A stretch of DNA of 38,236 nucleotides from Cerioporus squamosus (GCA_022592435.1 JABYQS010000271.1:1-38236), one strand, 5' to 3'. Counted from the stretch's first letter, positions 1-12,270 are shown. Made by a program: numbers and translations. The notes: a model not told the origin generated them from the letters alone.

Positions 1-1296
1 TCAGCGCACAGGACCGTGGCCAGTCGGAACGATAGGGTTTGAACTTGTGCGGGGCGCGCTCGTGAACTTCGGACGTCGACACGGTCGCACGCTCAGCCGC
101 AGGCTCCGACGTTGTACAGCTTCTCCGGGATCCTCAAGTTTTCGTGCACGATCCCCCGCGCGGGCGTCGTTCGAGCAAGCTCAAGCTCAGAAGCCGTGTC
201 TAGGCCTTGTTCCTGTGCTCGTATGTCCTGTGGGTAACGAGTCCGCCTCCAGCGGAGCTCTTTTGCCTCCGAGGCTTGCATCGATGTCTGGACTCTCTAG
301 ACTTTGACCGACATCGGGGCCGCTGGTGCTTCGCGGCGTAACTCTCTCCTCTTCACGTCGACTCCGAGGCGCTTTCTGCTGCATGGCGGTGTCGTTCGTA
401 CGGATACTGTCCGCTCTGTGCCTTGCGGGCCGCTTCGCGCTCGTGTCTTGTGACTATGGCGTGCGTGACAGTCTTCTTGTTCCTGTTCGTCAGTTTGTTG
501 CGCAGTGCTCGGGAGGTCACGGTAAGCATAAAAACGACCCATCTGCGTACCTTGCGGGCGTCTGTGGTGCGGCAAATACCGAGAGACTCGTACGCGGACG
601 TTGCACAAGACTCTAGCCCTGACTCTACAGTTCTCTCACCCGCTCAACCGGTCTCTTTCACTGCATTGACTGATCTTAGCGGGATAGCTGTTATGTAATA
701 TAAGAGTATGACCTGCTTCAGACCGACCTGTGGCCCACCAGTTCTTATACGTGGCAGAACTTGGAAGCCATCCACCCGAAACTCCGTGAGCCAAGCTCTC
801 TAGATCTGACTCTATGAACCGTTGCGATCTTTACTGATAGTCATTGTACAGCATCTGCATCGTCGACACCTTTGTCACTGCTCTCGTCAGCGGGCTCGAT
901 GATTCAGCTCGGTCGGCTTGCTCTTGCTGCCCCGATCGGGGACCGACAATATGACGATCGAGCTGAGGCTGAGAGTTGAGGTGACCGTTCTCAACGACCC
1001 AGCGGATGGCAGTTTGTCAGCCATGCCCAGTTCCTGCGAGAGCATCGCAGCCATGGCCCCCGAGAGCCGTGTCGGGTCCGTAGGTACGCAAGCCTGCCGT
1101 TCACGCATCAGAGACAGTGCTGACCAGGCTTGCTCCGTGTCCACAACCAAGCCGTGGACACCTGCGTCGGCGCGGTACGATGGGGACGGAGCCTCCACAC
1201 TGTTTTCCGCGATGCCGTGCCTCTACGTGCTGAGAGGCGGGGGCGCATATAACCCGCTGCCGCTCGTTCGAGCCCCCACCCAGCATCGACGACACG
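1..1296. other. No supportable gene at left edge
   Basis: No protein family is recognisable on either strand. A plus-strand stretch near 452-698 could encode a hydrophobic segment (FLFLFV) followed by a polar tail ending at a stop, which would fit the C-terminus of a membrane protein starting outside the window. It has no recognisable exon structure. The rest shows only short overlapping open frames expected in GC-rich DNA. Confidence 0.3.
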
Positions 1297-3674
1297 ATGG
1301 TCTCTTCTCTAACGACATTCCTCATTCCTTCGTTGGGCTTCAGTCTTCTATCCAGTGCCGGCGCACTTCCAACCACGAGTAATTGGCACTCGCACTCGGG
1401 TCCCACGCGTACGACTTGATCGCGCGACTGTGGTAGGCGCGGTCAGCGGCTCAGTGGAGAGCTTCCTCGGGGTTCCATACGCGCAGCCTCCGTGAGTACA
1501 CTTATCAATTGCAGCGAGCTTACAATGACGTACTCACCGCCGACTCGCAGTGTTGGGGAGCTTCGTCTCCGCCTACCTCAGCTCCTCGAGTCCTACAACG
1601 GAACGCTGGATGCAACCACGTACGGAAATCAGTGCCTCCAGCAGGTGTCCAGTTCGCAGCCGAACCTGCCCGCTGAGGTCGCCCAGAGTTTGGCTCCACT
1701 GCTCGCGACGTTCTCTCAAAGTGCGAACGTGACCCAGAGCGAGGATTGTGTGTGTTCCCAATGTCGGAGCGTCGACTGGAATGCTGACTCTATCCCTGGC
1801 AGCTTGAATCTCAACATCGTTCGTCCGGCGAATGTGTCCGCAGACGCCAAGCTTCCGGTCCTATTTGTGAGTGTCTAGGTGGATCGCTCGCGACTCAGGT
1901 GCAGACGCTGAACGTTCGTGCAGTGGATCTACGGCGGTGGCTATTCGGTTGGCTCGAACTCAGTGTGGGTCTTCGGTAGGAAGCCCGGACTGCGACTGAC
2001 GTGCTGACTGCTCCGTGTTATATAGGCTCGGGTACAACGGCACGGCGATCGTTCAGAGGTCCATTGAGCTGAACGAGCCAGTGATTTTTGTCGCTCTGAA
2101 CTACCGGTAAGCTTGTCTCAAGTGACGTCTCTTTCACAACAGCACGAATGCTCATGGCATGTGATTAGCCTCAGTGTCTTGGCCTTCCTCGGCGGAAAGG
2201 AGGTCAAGGAAGCGGGTATCGGAAACCTCGGGCTTCAAGATCGTAAGTGACTAGTCCGTGCTCGTGCCAGTCAGTATGAACTGAACGGGTATCGGGATCA
2301 GAGCGCGCCGCCCTTCGCTGGGTCAACAAGTACATATCGAGATTCGGCGGAGATCCATCGAAAGTCACAATGTGAGTCTCTATGCCATCTGCGCTCGAGG
2401 GATCACTGCTGACAAGAGACAGCTGGGGAGAGAGCGCGGGCTCCAGCTCGGCTTTCTTGCAGCTATTCGCGAATGACGGCGACAACGAGGGCTTATTCCG
2501 GGCGGCGATCATGAACTCCGGCTTTGCCCTATCGACCGGAGACATCGACGAGATCCAGGGAACGTACGACTCCGTCGTCGACCAGGTCGGATGCTCGAAC
2601 GCTACGGATACTCTTGCGTGTCTGCGCCTGGTCCCGGCAGAGACTCTGCTTGCAACGGCCACCGGTTTCCCTACGTTCACAGACTATGCGGTACGTCGTT
2701 GAGTTTGTTCCCCGCCATTCACGGCGAATGAACTTCATCTTTACTTCAGGGTCTTGTCTCTCCGTTGTCACCCCGAGCAGATGGTGTCTTCATCACGGTA
2801 CCACCGTACCAACAAACTGCGATGGGAAAGATAGCAGATGTGCCCTTCATCGTCGGTATGTCAAACTACGTGACATCCGCATCTTGCGGCTGATATTTCA
2901 CCCAGGTGACGTCAAGGACGAGGGTACCATCTTCGCATTCGGGAGCCTGAACGTCACGTCCGTCCTCCGCTCTCTTCGTTACCTCCCCACACGCTCATCG
3001 CTATTCTCTTTGTAGCACGGACGACGAAGTCGCGAGCTACATCTCAGAGTTCTGGTTCCCCGGCTCGTCCCCAGAGGATCTGAGCTCCCTACTCCAGCTG
3101 TACCCCTCGGATCCCGCAGCAGGCTCGCCCTTCAACACCGGGAGCGCGAATGCGTTCTCACCGCAGTATAAGCGCATCGCGGCACTCACGGGCGACTGGT
3201 TCTTTAACGCGCCTCGCCGCCAGCTCTTGGACAGGGTGTCGGCGAACAAGACTGTGTACAACTTTGGTGCGTCGCTTGAGTTCTTCTTACGTCGGACGTG
3301 GAGATGGGCTGACTGAGGTCACACCAATTACGTGCAGTCAGCGCGCGCGCGAACTTCGCAGGCGTAGGTTATGTGAGTATCGGTCGCGACATCGGCGGAG
3401 AGCGTCGCGGGAGCTGACTTGCTTTCTCCAGCCCCATACGAGCGATCTGCTGAACGCGTTCGGGCCCGGGGATATGACGGACTACTTCATCCGCTTCGTC
3501 AACGACCTCGACCCGAACGGAGCCTCTGGAGTGTACTGGCCTCCCTATAACGCCACCGCCCGCTTGACCCTCCAGTTTGACGACGGAAGCGTCCCGCTCA
3601 ACGTCACCGTTGACGACCAGCGGCTAGCAGGGACCGACGAGCTCAGCTCCTTGATTGGACGATTTCCAATCTAG
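1297..3674 (+). CDS. Type-B carboxylesterase/lipase, secreted
   Basis: An alpha/beta-hydrolase of the carboxylesterase type-B family, expected to hydrolyse carboxylic esters outside the cell. Exons from 1437 close in phase: -1491, 1551-1866, 1924-1964, 2026-2106, 2169-2242, 2302-2371, 2423-2690, 2750-2855, 2906-2957, 3016-3266, 3338-3372, 3432-3674. Visible hallmarks are FLGVPYAQPP, the oxyanion-hole region WIYGGGYSVGS, the nucleophile elbow WGESAGSSSAF (Ser, exon starting 2423), the acid in DVKDEG and the base His in PHTSDLL, so the triad is complete. The ATG at 1297 opens a plausible signal peptide, but its frame does not run straight into the family-like segment VRLDRATVVG at 1409-1438. 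Removing a GT-AG intron 1379-1436 restores frame (about 557 residues) but deletes that segment, so a 1-nt indel near 1380-1410 is the alternative. Family certain, N-terminus uncertain. Confidence 0.9.
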
Positions 3675-4472
3675 TCATCACGTTCGGGAGAGCGCAGAAG
3701 TGCAGTCTCTGCACTGCGTCCGGTGCGTTTGTTCCTATACGGTATTGAGCTGCTCTGCAGAGTCATTGTAGTACGACTTGCTGTGGTTCAACAGAGGATT
3801 TGAACCGCAATTGCTGTTGCTATTCAACTCGTAACCTATAGACGAAGCTTCTATCTCTATATGACCTCTCTCGCTGCGAAAGCTTCACTCTTTAAGGGTT
3901 GCCATGCGCCTGTCAGGCGCAGGACATGAGATTTCCGTGTTGAATACGCAATTGCGGCGAATATTCAACTCCCTCTTCCGCCACCTGCTCTCCACTCCGA
4001 AGGGTTGTGTCCGGGAGACTGTTGGCCGCAAGGCGTAAGGTGCGTGTCTTTCATATATGCATACATAGTTGTAATAATTGCCCATAGTAGAGCATGATCT
4101 GCCGGATATGGGACGGCGCAGTCGTCGAAGACGAGGCCCGGCAGAAGGAAGGGCGACGGCTATGCGACAGGCTTCGTATCGTTTGCAAGGGGTCCAGTGC
4201 GGCCATGCAAAGCAACCTCGCGGGCGCACACCTCGAGCAAGGCGAGTAGTCCGTGACAGCTACACGCGATGCGCGCACTGGCACTGCGGCGCCGCTTCTT
4301 CTTCCTGACCTTAGATGAAAGTCAAGCTGCACCTTCCGAGAAGTAGCGCGGCCTCGCGGTTGGCATGAGGTCCCGGTCTCGCTGTACAGACTCGTGTACT
4401 GACGGCTCAATAAGCCCGTCGTTTGCAGACCCATCCGAATCCTTTCCACCCCCTTCGACCACTATCGCCCTC
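3675..4472. other. Intergenic, nothing recognised
   Basis: Between the esterase stop and the helical-bundle gene. There is an AT-rich patch around 4045-4095 and otherwise only short overlapping frames with no family signature, RNA gene or repeat. It presumably holds the esterase 3' end and the promoter of the next gene. Confidence 0.4.
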
Positions 4473-5301
4473 ATGACCTGTCTCAAGCTCCCCGAGTTCT
4501 CGCCGACTGCCAGAGAGGCTGCCAGTACGGCCCTCGACTTGACTGTGAAAGCTCTCGAGAACAGCAAGGATGTCATCTCTGCTGCGCCGGTCCCGGGACT
4601 CGGCATCGCACTGGACGTGTTGGTGAAGGTGCTGAAGAAAGCCCAGGCATGTACTTGTAGTTACATGTACTAGTACATCCGCCTCGTTTTTTAACAGAAG
4701 TCGACCCTTTAGGCTACGGAAGCCAACCGCAAAGCGTTGCAATCATTGGGGAAGACGACGCAGGAGCTGGCGCAGACCCTCGTGGGACTCGCGCAGAAGA
4801 TGAAGGGTGGTCTGGATGAGTACCGTGAGGGGTCTCCGGAGCAGAGTCAGGTCAAGGAGAAACTCTCCGGATCCAGTGAGTTGACAGAGAGAGTGGATAA
4901 GCTTGTGTGGTACGTCGAGAATGTTGTTAGTCTGTGCAGGTTTCGGGAGCTGACTCCCCTGCTTAGCGAGCTCAATGCCATCTGCGAGGAAGCAGACAAG
5001 CTCAGTCAACGCCGATCTTTCCTCCTTCGGCTCATATACAGCAGCCGCGACGCAGAGGCGGTGACCGACATGACAGACCGGATTGCCAAGGCTCGGGGAC
5101 GGTTCCAGGTACGTCGGCTGTTGTCGAAGTCTCGTGGCCTAGCGATGACATATGTATACTTACCCGAACAGATGGAAGGAGACGTGACCACGGAGATGCT
5201 AGTGACCCAGACGTTGAGCGATATCAAGGTTTGTTCCAATGTTCGCTCGCGGGGACCAGCACTGACTTGCTTCGTAGACGGTTATTGCTGCTCAGATGTA
5301 G
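4473..5301 (+). CDS. Stand-alone MLKL_NTD/HeLo-like helical-bundle protein
   Basis: Predicted 197-residue protein, exons 4473-4646, 4713-4909, 4967-5108, 5172-5228, 5278-5301. It is collinear with the N-terminal domains of the NACHT genes at 15.1-19.1 kb and 31.8-34.9 kb. Shared blocks include SAAPVPGLGIAL, EADKLS and SRDAEAVTDM. Exon 2 is 197 nt in two copies and 200 nt in the third, exon 3 is 139-142 nt, exon 4 is 57 nt in all. In fungi such N-terminal four-helix bundles (MLKL_NTD, HeLo superfamily) are the membrane-targeting, cell-death-inducing part of NLR-like proteins; that role is inferred here. The reading frame stops eight codons into exon 5, where the NACHT paralogues continue into the linker, so this is a solo effector domain or a truncated NLR. 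Intron 1 begins with GC (4647), an apparent GC-AG intron. No NACHT sequence follows downstream. Confidence 0.75.
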
Positions 5302-5329
5302 AACACAGACTGAAACATAGTGGTTCCTG

Positions 5330-5785
5330 CATGGGACGAATGGAGAAGAGGATGAAGGCTTGATTATTCTGATGAAGGCCGGACGCGGGAGAAGCCTGTT
5401 ATCTTATAAGATATGTTGTGCGCGCGATGTCGCGGTCGGGAGGACGACGTAAGTAGGTGCTGCATTGGTCTCCCTCTCCCACCGTGCTCTTCCCCCGACC
5501 TGTCCTCTCTCTCTGCACCTAGCTCCCTTCCTTCTCCCTGATACTACGCCCGCAATTTTTGGACTGCGTTGCGCCTCCAGCAATCGCATGTAGGTTCGTC
5601 TCAACGCGTCGTCCGCCTCGACTCCTTCGACCGTATTTGCGCCCCTTCGCTACCATCTCAGCAATGATCTCCCGGTCAAGTTCAGACGCCTCAAGGTTGG
5701 ACCTTCGGGCACATACAAGAGACAGCGCGGGTGAGCGGGAGGCGGAGATGTCGCGACTGCGGACGACCGTCTGGAAGACGGGGAA
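5330..5785. pseudogene. Broken copy of siderophore-transporter promoter and 5' end
   Basis: 5330-5645 matches the reverse complement of about 12045-12390, the promoter, leader and first codons of the transporter at 9271-12125. Corresponding blocks include the purine-rich stretch near 5335, the palindrome at 5402-5412 and the tract near 5490-5540. 5645-5785 matches 11890-12010 in the same orientation as that locus lies, so it is inverted relative to the first half. It still reads on the minus strand as RSRDIS.SRSP followed by an LD.EII motif, the transporter's cytoplasmic N-terminus. The two halves therefore join head to head at about 5645, and no downstream transporter exons follow. A rearranged, non-functional fragment is the simplest reading. 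Confidence 0.7.
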
Positions 5786-6979
5786 TCCCGGAGGAGGCGC
5801 CTTATGGTGTCACGGTTGCGATCGTTCAGGCGGCAGAGCTCAAGGTCAGGTCAACAGCGAAGTAGTGATCTCTCAGATGGTGAGTCTCATAGTCCGCAAG
5901 AGGGCTTACCAGGACTTGATATCACACATTCGCCCCGTAGCGGCATTGCAGGAGAGGCGGGCTTCGATTTTGCTCTGCGCCCTCCACAAACCCTCCCGCA
6001 TTATGGTTCACGCCCGCCCTGCCCTCCGGATCTCCATCTCACCATTGGCTTCCCTCGCCGCAGCCACTCGATGCTCACGCGACCTCTCTGCTTGATGTGT
6101 ACTCTCTGGACCATCACCATAGGCTATTACGATGGTCTCGTCCTGACGATCATCTCTCCCTCCCGCTCCGTACGCGCCACACAAAGAGAAGACGTGCTCT
6201 ATGCGTTATGTCACTTACACCCTCCACTGTCCTCTCTTCAGCTCCTCTACACGACACTCATATCCGCTGGAGCGATCCTGCCCATCTCTTCGCCCGTGCT
6301 CCTCACCACCAGCCCGTGCTCATCATTACCTTATGCTATCGAGTCTTAACTGACGATTTCACAGGACGCGTCCTAGATCGCTCTCCTCACACAGTTTGAC
6401 TCTCTCAAACCCGCCGAGAGCGTCCTCCGCTGGCGTTACTGTGAAGCTCAGCAATCATATCGCCTGTGAACCACGCCACCCCGGGCCTTGCTTTCCCTAT
6501 CGCGCGTTTGGAGTCTCGACGTCGGCGTGGACCTTGAGGCTCTGAACGCGCGAATACGCGTGCTACGACTGCATCTATCTCACAAGACACTGACTACGAG
6601 CGCGAGCGCGAACGCGGACTCTGACTTCAACTCCCTACAGTCGCCAGCCTTGGATTACAACGACTGGGAGATCATATCAATCTCTTCATTCTCTTCCGCA
6701 AGGTTTGTCCTTATTACCTTTCTCTTCCACATCTTCTCCCCGTCCTCAGATTGTCACCTGTTCTAGTTGTGCTCGGAAGCCCTTCAATATCGCCCTCAAC
6801 GGACCGCTCAAAGAGTCCTACGGCAGCCCCTTGACATGCTATAGAGCGAGGCGGCCGACATGAACGGGGTGTCAAGTGTACCAAGTAGGATATGGTCGGC
6901 GATCGCATATCATTTACGGGTGTACTAGTAAGTACTCCAGCGTACGGAGAGATATCTATCCGGGCTCTGTGTCAACAGC
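5786..6979. other. Unresolved, possibly coding remnant
   Basis: Between the promoter relic and the MFS gene. Several plus-strand segments look more protein-like than chance, for instance LDYNDWEIISIS at about 6649-6684, and a run near 6097-6390 rich in His, Pro and Arg. Frames break repeatedly, no start or splice pattern closes, and no family is recognised. It may be a decayed gene or non-coding DNA. Confidence 0.25.
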
Positions 6980-8903
6980 TCAAGTTCGCTCCAGCCTCCG
7001 CTCGCTATCCCCGCCCTCCCCGGTCCTCCGCTCAGGAAGCGTGGTTCCTATTTGTATCCACCCGGCATCGACGATGGCAGCCGCACAGAGCGCGAACGTG
7101 CCCACGGCCATCAACGCCCCCGAAAAAACAATCAGTCGCGTGAAATGCGCCTCGTCGACGGTCTTGAGGATCGCGCCGGCGGTCGGCGTGCCGATGAGGG
7201 TCCCGACCGCGAGGAAGATGTATACCGAGCCTGCTTTGTGTTAGCGGTCAGTACAGCATCGAGTCAACTTCAACCAGTACGCATGCGACGGCGAGTGAAC
7301 GTCACGGATGGTGGATCGAGAGAGAGAGAGACGCACCGAGCCGCGCGCCGTAGACTTCGCGGGGGGTGATGGTCGCGATGTATGTCGCGAGCAGTGAGAC
7401 GAACGAGCCTGTCCGAGCGTGTCAGCCGAGGGCGAAGTACGTGCGAGCTCGCTGGGAGACGCTGCGGACCTGAGAAGAGACCGTACAGCGCCGAGAAGGC
7501 GATGATGGACGCTGCGTTGCGCGAGGGTAGCCACAGGCCCAGTATGAGGACCGTGCAGAGACCGGAAGCCGGGATGAAGATCTTGAGCCTGCCGCGCTCC
7601 GTCAGCCGCGCGATCGCGCCGGTAGCAAACAGTACGAGTACACTCACGCTCCATAGCGGTCAGCAAGGATTCCCGGTAGTACGCGGGACGGGATGTTCAT
7701 AGCATTGAGGATGGCAAGCAGGTAATTCGATATGTTCGGCGAGACGCCACGGAAGTCGGCGTATATCTGGATATAAACGTACGGAATGAACAGCGCATAG
7801 AACAGCCTGCCACCAGCAGCGTCCGCCGCACCAGCCCAGGTCACTGCTCAATGCCCAAACGACAAGAATACGAGAGTAAAGGCGCGCACTCACAAGAAGC
7901 CAGCAACCGTGGCGAGGACGTATCGCACGTCTCGGAACCCGCGCAAGTCTATCGCAGTGCGCCACGAGATCCGCCCCGACAGCGGCAGCCGTGTCCGGAT
8001 GGTCAGACAGGCGACGACGAAGCAGACCATGATGAGGAACGCGAGGACGCGCGTGGCCCACCCGAAGCCGATGCGCGGTATGAGGTGCTGGAGCATGATG
8101 GGGAAGACGACCCCGCCCACCGCTCCGCCGCTGAGCACCACTCCGATGGCGGAGGCGCGTCTCCGGCGGAACCAGTGGCTCATGACCGCCACGGAGGGGT
8201 TGAACCTGCCGTTCATGCCTGTCAGCGACGTGTGAGGAGGGAGCAGGCAGCGGGCACTCACATGAGCGCAATCCCGATGCCGAAGAGGACGCCCTGGGAG
8301 AGGAAGAGCTGGTAAGCTTGGTCCTTCTGCGTGAGCGAGACCATCATCATCGCGAACACGCAGACCACCGAGCCAAGCGGGACCAGGACCTGCGCAATGG
8401 ACGATTAGTGTAGTACTCAGCAGCCGGGCTCGCAACTCGCAACTGCGCGTCGTCCTAAAGAGAGCGTGCCAAGGGAACCGGACGTACGGAAGTCCCATAC
8501 GCGTCGAAGATGCGCCCCGTGAGCGGGCCGAAGCCATACAGGAAGAACACCTGGAGGGAGCCGATGAGCGAGATCGACGCAGAGGGCGACGACGGCAGCA
8601 GCGTCGACTCGTAGTAGTCCTGGAACGTCCCCTGATAGGATTTGATACCGATCAATCACTGCAAGTCAGCGAGCTAATAACCATCAGTAAACTCAAGAGA
8701 GACTCACGTATGCGTTGATCATCCCCGCCGACGCGAACAGCGCCAGCGTCGACCCCAGGACGACCGTCCACGCCTCCCGCTCGCCCTCTGGGACGTACTC
8801 AGGCTCGCAGACTTCCGGCGGTGTGGAGTCATTGACCGCGGGCACGATCGTCCCGGCTTGGGCCTCTGCCTTGACGGCGTCCTGCTTCTCCGTGTCTGCC
8901 ATC
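6980..8903 (-). CDS. MFS transporter, monocarboxylate-porter-like
   Basis: A 464-residue, 12-TM major facilitator protein. Exons in transcript order: 8903-8708, 8631-8488, 8390-8262, 8218-7894, 7806-7648, 7588-7470, 7408-7337, 7230-6980; all phases close. It starts MADTEKQ with a charged cytoplasmic leader, then GSTLALFASAGMINAY (TM1), the segment DYYESTLLP seen in fungal monocarboxylate-porter homologues, FGPLTGRIFDAYG (motif-A-like loop), FNPSVAVMSHWF with RRRRASAIG, and later ILADRYG followed after an intron by LKIFIPASG. By family it should be a plasma-membrane proton-coupled porter; fungal relatives include monocarboxylate-like and riboflavin transporters, so the substrate is open. A decayed duplicate of its first exons lies at 12.5-13.2 kb on the other strand. 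Confidence 0.9.
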
Positions 8904-9270
8904 GCACCGTCTTTTGAGACTGAGACAGAAAAACCGTGTTGGACTCGCTGGCGATCCGATGGTGCTGACGGTATCTGCTGGACTTCTTGCCGCCGGCTAC
9001 GGTGAGAAAACGGCATAGTCGGCCGAACTTGGCCGCTCAGCGAGGTAAACCACAAGACATCCTCACTCCAACGCTCTCGCTCTCACCTGTTCTCACCTTC
9101 AGCTTCAGCGATTTGTTGCCCACCAAGCGCCAAAAACTGGTAACTTCCGTCCGTCCGTGGTATATACCATTCCCCACGAGCTCTTGAACCGACATACGGC
9201 GGTATACGGTATACGGTATACGGGGCCACACAACCTAGATCAGCACTTCCTCGCCACGAACCCGTATAAC
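8904..9270. other. Intergenic with short tandem repeat
   Basis: Separates two minus-strand transporter genes. It holds the MFS promoter and leader and the transporter 3' flank. A 7-bp unit (GGTATAC) is repeated about three times at 9200-9224. No gene seen. Confidence 0.5.
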
Positions 9271-12125
9271 CTACACATCTAAGTGGGTATCCCCTTCCTC
9301 ATCGTCCTCCTCGTCCTCGTCCTCCGCGCGCGACATCGCGATCGACGCGCGCCGCTCGAAGAGGTCCGGGTCCTCGACGGCGTTCTGCACGTCCCCGAGG
9401 TACCAGTTCGGCATGAGCAGCGACAGCAGGAGCGGGATCACGCTCAGCGCCGTCGCCGTAATCAGCATCGTCTTCATCGTGTCGCTGTAGGCTGCACGGG
9501 ACGCGGGGCACGGAGTCAACTTGCTACAGTCTGCTAGACATCGGGAGAACGCACCGTTGATGACCCCCTGGCGCACAGGGTCGCCGAGCGGACGCGCCCG
9601 GACGTCCGTGATGCTCCCAAACAGCTCGTCGCGCTCCTCCTGGGACAGACCCGGGAGGTACTCCCGCAGCCTGCCCGGCATGATGCCCGACCAGATCGCG
9701 CCCGCGACGCTCCCGCCCACGCCCGCCCCGATCTCCGTCCACAGCAGCACGAGCGCGATGACCATCGCGACGTCCGCGTGCGGCACCGACGCTTGCGCGC
9801 CGACGCCCGCGCAGATCGCTGCGAAGCCGCCGCCCATGCCCTGCAGGACTTGCGTCCAGACGAGCTCGGCGTCGGACCCGTCGGGGCTGCGTGAGTGAAC
9901 CATCAGCGTGACGCCGATCAGGCGGATGACAAGGCCCGCGACGAGCAGTGGCTGCGGGGTGGTCAGCGAGGAGTGTATGGACCGGTAGAAGGTGGAGGCG
10001 TTCGTACCTTGTACCGCTGGGTGAAGCGCATGGTAATCCCCGCGGCGATGCCGAAAATCGTCAGCCCGACCGTCTGCGCTTGGCCAAAGTAGAATACGTT
10101 CGTCATCGACCTGGGAGTAGGTCAGTTGTCATCAAGGGCGCATCTCTTCAGGCACGCACCATGACTTCGTGACCAGGACGAAGGATGGCAAGTACGTGAA
10201 CGTCAGGAAGAACGAAAGCTGTGTCTCCCGTTAGCCGACAGAAGCCCATTGTATGGATACCGGGCAGAAAGACGCACGAAGTCAAAGAAGCCGATCCACG
10301 CCGCGCACACGACGGTCCGGTTGAACAGGAACCGCCGCGCAATCACAGGCCGCTTCGCATACTTGATGTCCCAGAGCGCGAAGACGGGGAGCAGGAGCCA
10401 GCCGCTAACGAGCATAGCAATCATCGACGCTGCAGGCGCATCTCGGTAAGCCACAGTAGTCTACATGAGGATGGAGAATACGTACGATTGCTCCAGCTGC
10501 CTCCTGCGCGCTGTGCCAGCGTCATCGGGACGAGGATCAGGGCGACGGCAGTCCCGAGCAAGATGAGTCCCACGAGGTCGAGCTGCTCTGCGAAGAGCCA
10601 CGCGCGCTGCAAGCGGTGCAACTTCACTGGAGGCGCAAGGTCCTCGCGCGGCGGGGCGGCATGGACTAGTCCGAGCTTCTTCGCCTGGCGCTCTCCCCAG
10701 AAAAGGGTAAGGATTAGTGGCGTGAGTGCGGCCGGAACGAGGATGGCGAACATGCCATCTGCGAGGCAGTCAGCCGCTATGCGCTGAGCTGAGGGTGTGA
10801 CGGATGTACGTACAGCCCCATCGCCAGCCGAGGTGCTTCAACACGGCGTCAGCGATCTTGGAACCGATGATTGCGTTGACGATGAAGGGCGCGGAGGTCA
10901 TCCCGGAGACGAGACCGCGCCATTTGAGGGTGGTAATGTCGGCTATTAGTACAGATGTGAGCAGTTGCAGTCCTCTGAGGATAACTCAGCGGCGCTCTGC
11001 GTACATGGAGGGCGATACGCACGTGTATCCGCTGCGGATGATACACGTCAGGACGTGGCATGGCGACATAAGGAGGCCACACGTACATAGCATAAAGAAT
11101 GATTCCAACTGCGATGGCCCCGATATTGGGTGCAAACGCCATGGTGACATAGCCTGCGAATCGGTGAGAGGCGAGACGCCCTGGGGGCTGGTCGCGTACG
11201 CACCGAGAACATAGAATACAACTGCGAAGACAGCATACGATCAGTACCTGCTCTGACGGAAGGTTCGCGGAGCACTCACGGACAACAAGGTAAGCAATAC
11301 CACGGGACGTGACATCGGCGACCTTCGCGATTACAGGCTTCCCACAAGCGACTGCATTATACGTAGCCGAGAAGATAAGATCGCTGCAGAAGAACATGGG
11401 ACGATGACGTACCTAGTATGGATTGCGCGACTTGTATGGACGAGATGAGGTTGTGCGAGCCAAAGTACGATGTTGCAAATGCTAGATAGTTGGAGGTCGT
11501 CTGGTTGTCAAGGGAGTACACGTAGGATGCGAGTCCAATCCTGTCGGATCGAGGGTGTCAGTCGTCCGTACTGCTGAACACTCGGACGGGTAAACGCGGT
11601 GGTCAGTCCTGGCAGTAGCGGAAGTGATATCCCCCAGCGTCGCGCCCTCATTCGCGCCTTCTTTTCGAACTCAAAGCAGCGCCAACCTCTCCACAGGCGA
11701 TCATAGGAAGCCTCCAGTGGATTCCGAAGCATACCCTCGGTGGGGTGATTGGCACGCCGAAGTCACGGTGAAGCGATGAAGATGAAGGTCTCACCCTAAG
11801 AAAAGGAACCATCTCGACCTCGACGTGAATACGTGCTCAGCGGCTTGCACGGTCGCGACTCCTCCATGTGCATCCTCCTCCGCCTCTATCTCTTCGATGA
11901 TTTCCGGGTCGAGGGTGGAGGTTGTCAGGATTGACCTGCGGGCATCGATGGGTGACAGTCCTGGGGATCGGGAGCGGGAGATGTCGCGACTGCGACGACC
12001 GTCTGGACGATGCGGATCCCGGGGCGTTAATACGGTCGAAGGAATCGAGGCGGACGACGGGGCCGAGACGGACCTACGGGCGATTGCGGGAGGCGAGCGT
12101 AACCACCGCGACGCGAGACAGACAT
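9271..12125 (-). CDS. Siderophore-iron MFS transporter (SIT/ARN family)
   Basis: A 639-residue, 14-TM-type ferri-siderophore:H+ symporter. Exons: 12125-12074, 12002-11795, 11540-11413, 11351-11280, 11221-11204, 11153-11087, 11031-11023, 10974-10814, 10758-10486, 10429-10278, 10218-10160, 10110-10008, 9951-9555, 9491-9271; every phase closes. Family features are an acidic cytoplasmic N-terminus, GLASYVYSLDNQTTSNYL in TM1, VACGKPVIAKVADV, ADITTLKWRGLVSGM, the PVIARRFLFNRT loop, VLQGMGGGFAAICAGVGAQA, LLWTEIGAGVGGSVAGAIW and an acidic tail. These are characteristic of SIT1/ARN proteins, which take up ferri-siderophores. Two exons are tiny (9 and 18 nt); the second intron is long (254 nt). The start at 12125 is chosen because its 52-nt exon joins in phase through a GTCCGT donor. 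Iron-repressed expression is suggested by the GATA box at 12271. Confidence 0.9.
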
Positions 12126-12270
12126 CCCGGGCGTAGTGTCGGGGAGAAGGAAGGAATTAGGTGCGGAGAGAGAGGACAGGGCGGGGGGAGGACATGGCGG
12201 TGGGAGAGGGAGACTATGTACAGCAGCTGCGTCGACGGACGCGGAGTCGCGCGCGTTGCTGTGTCATATC

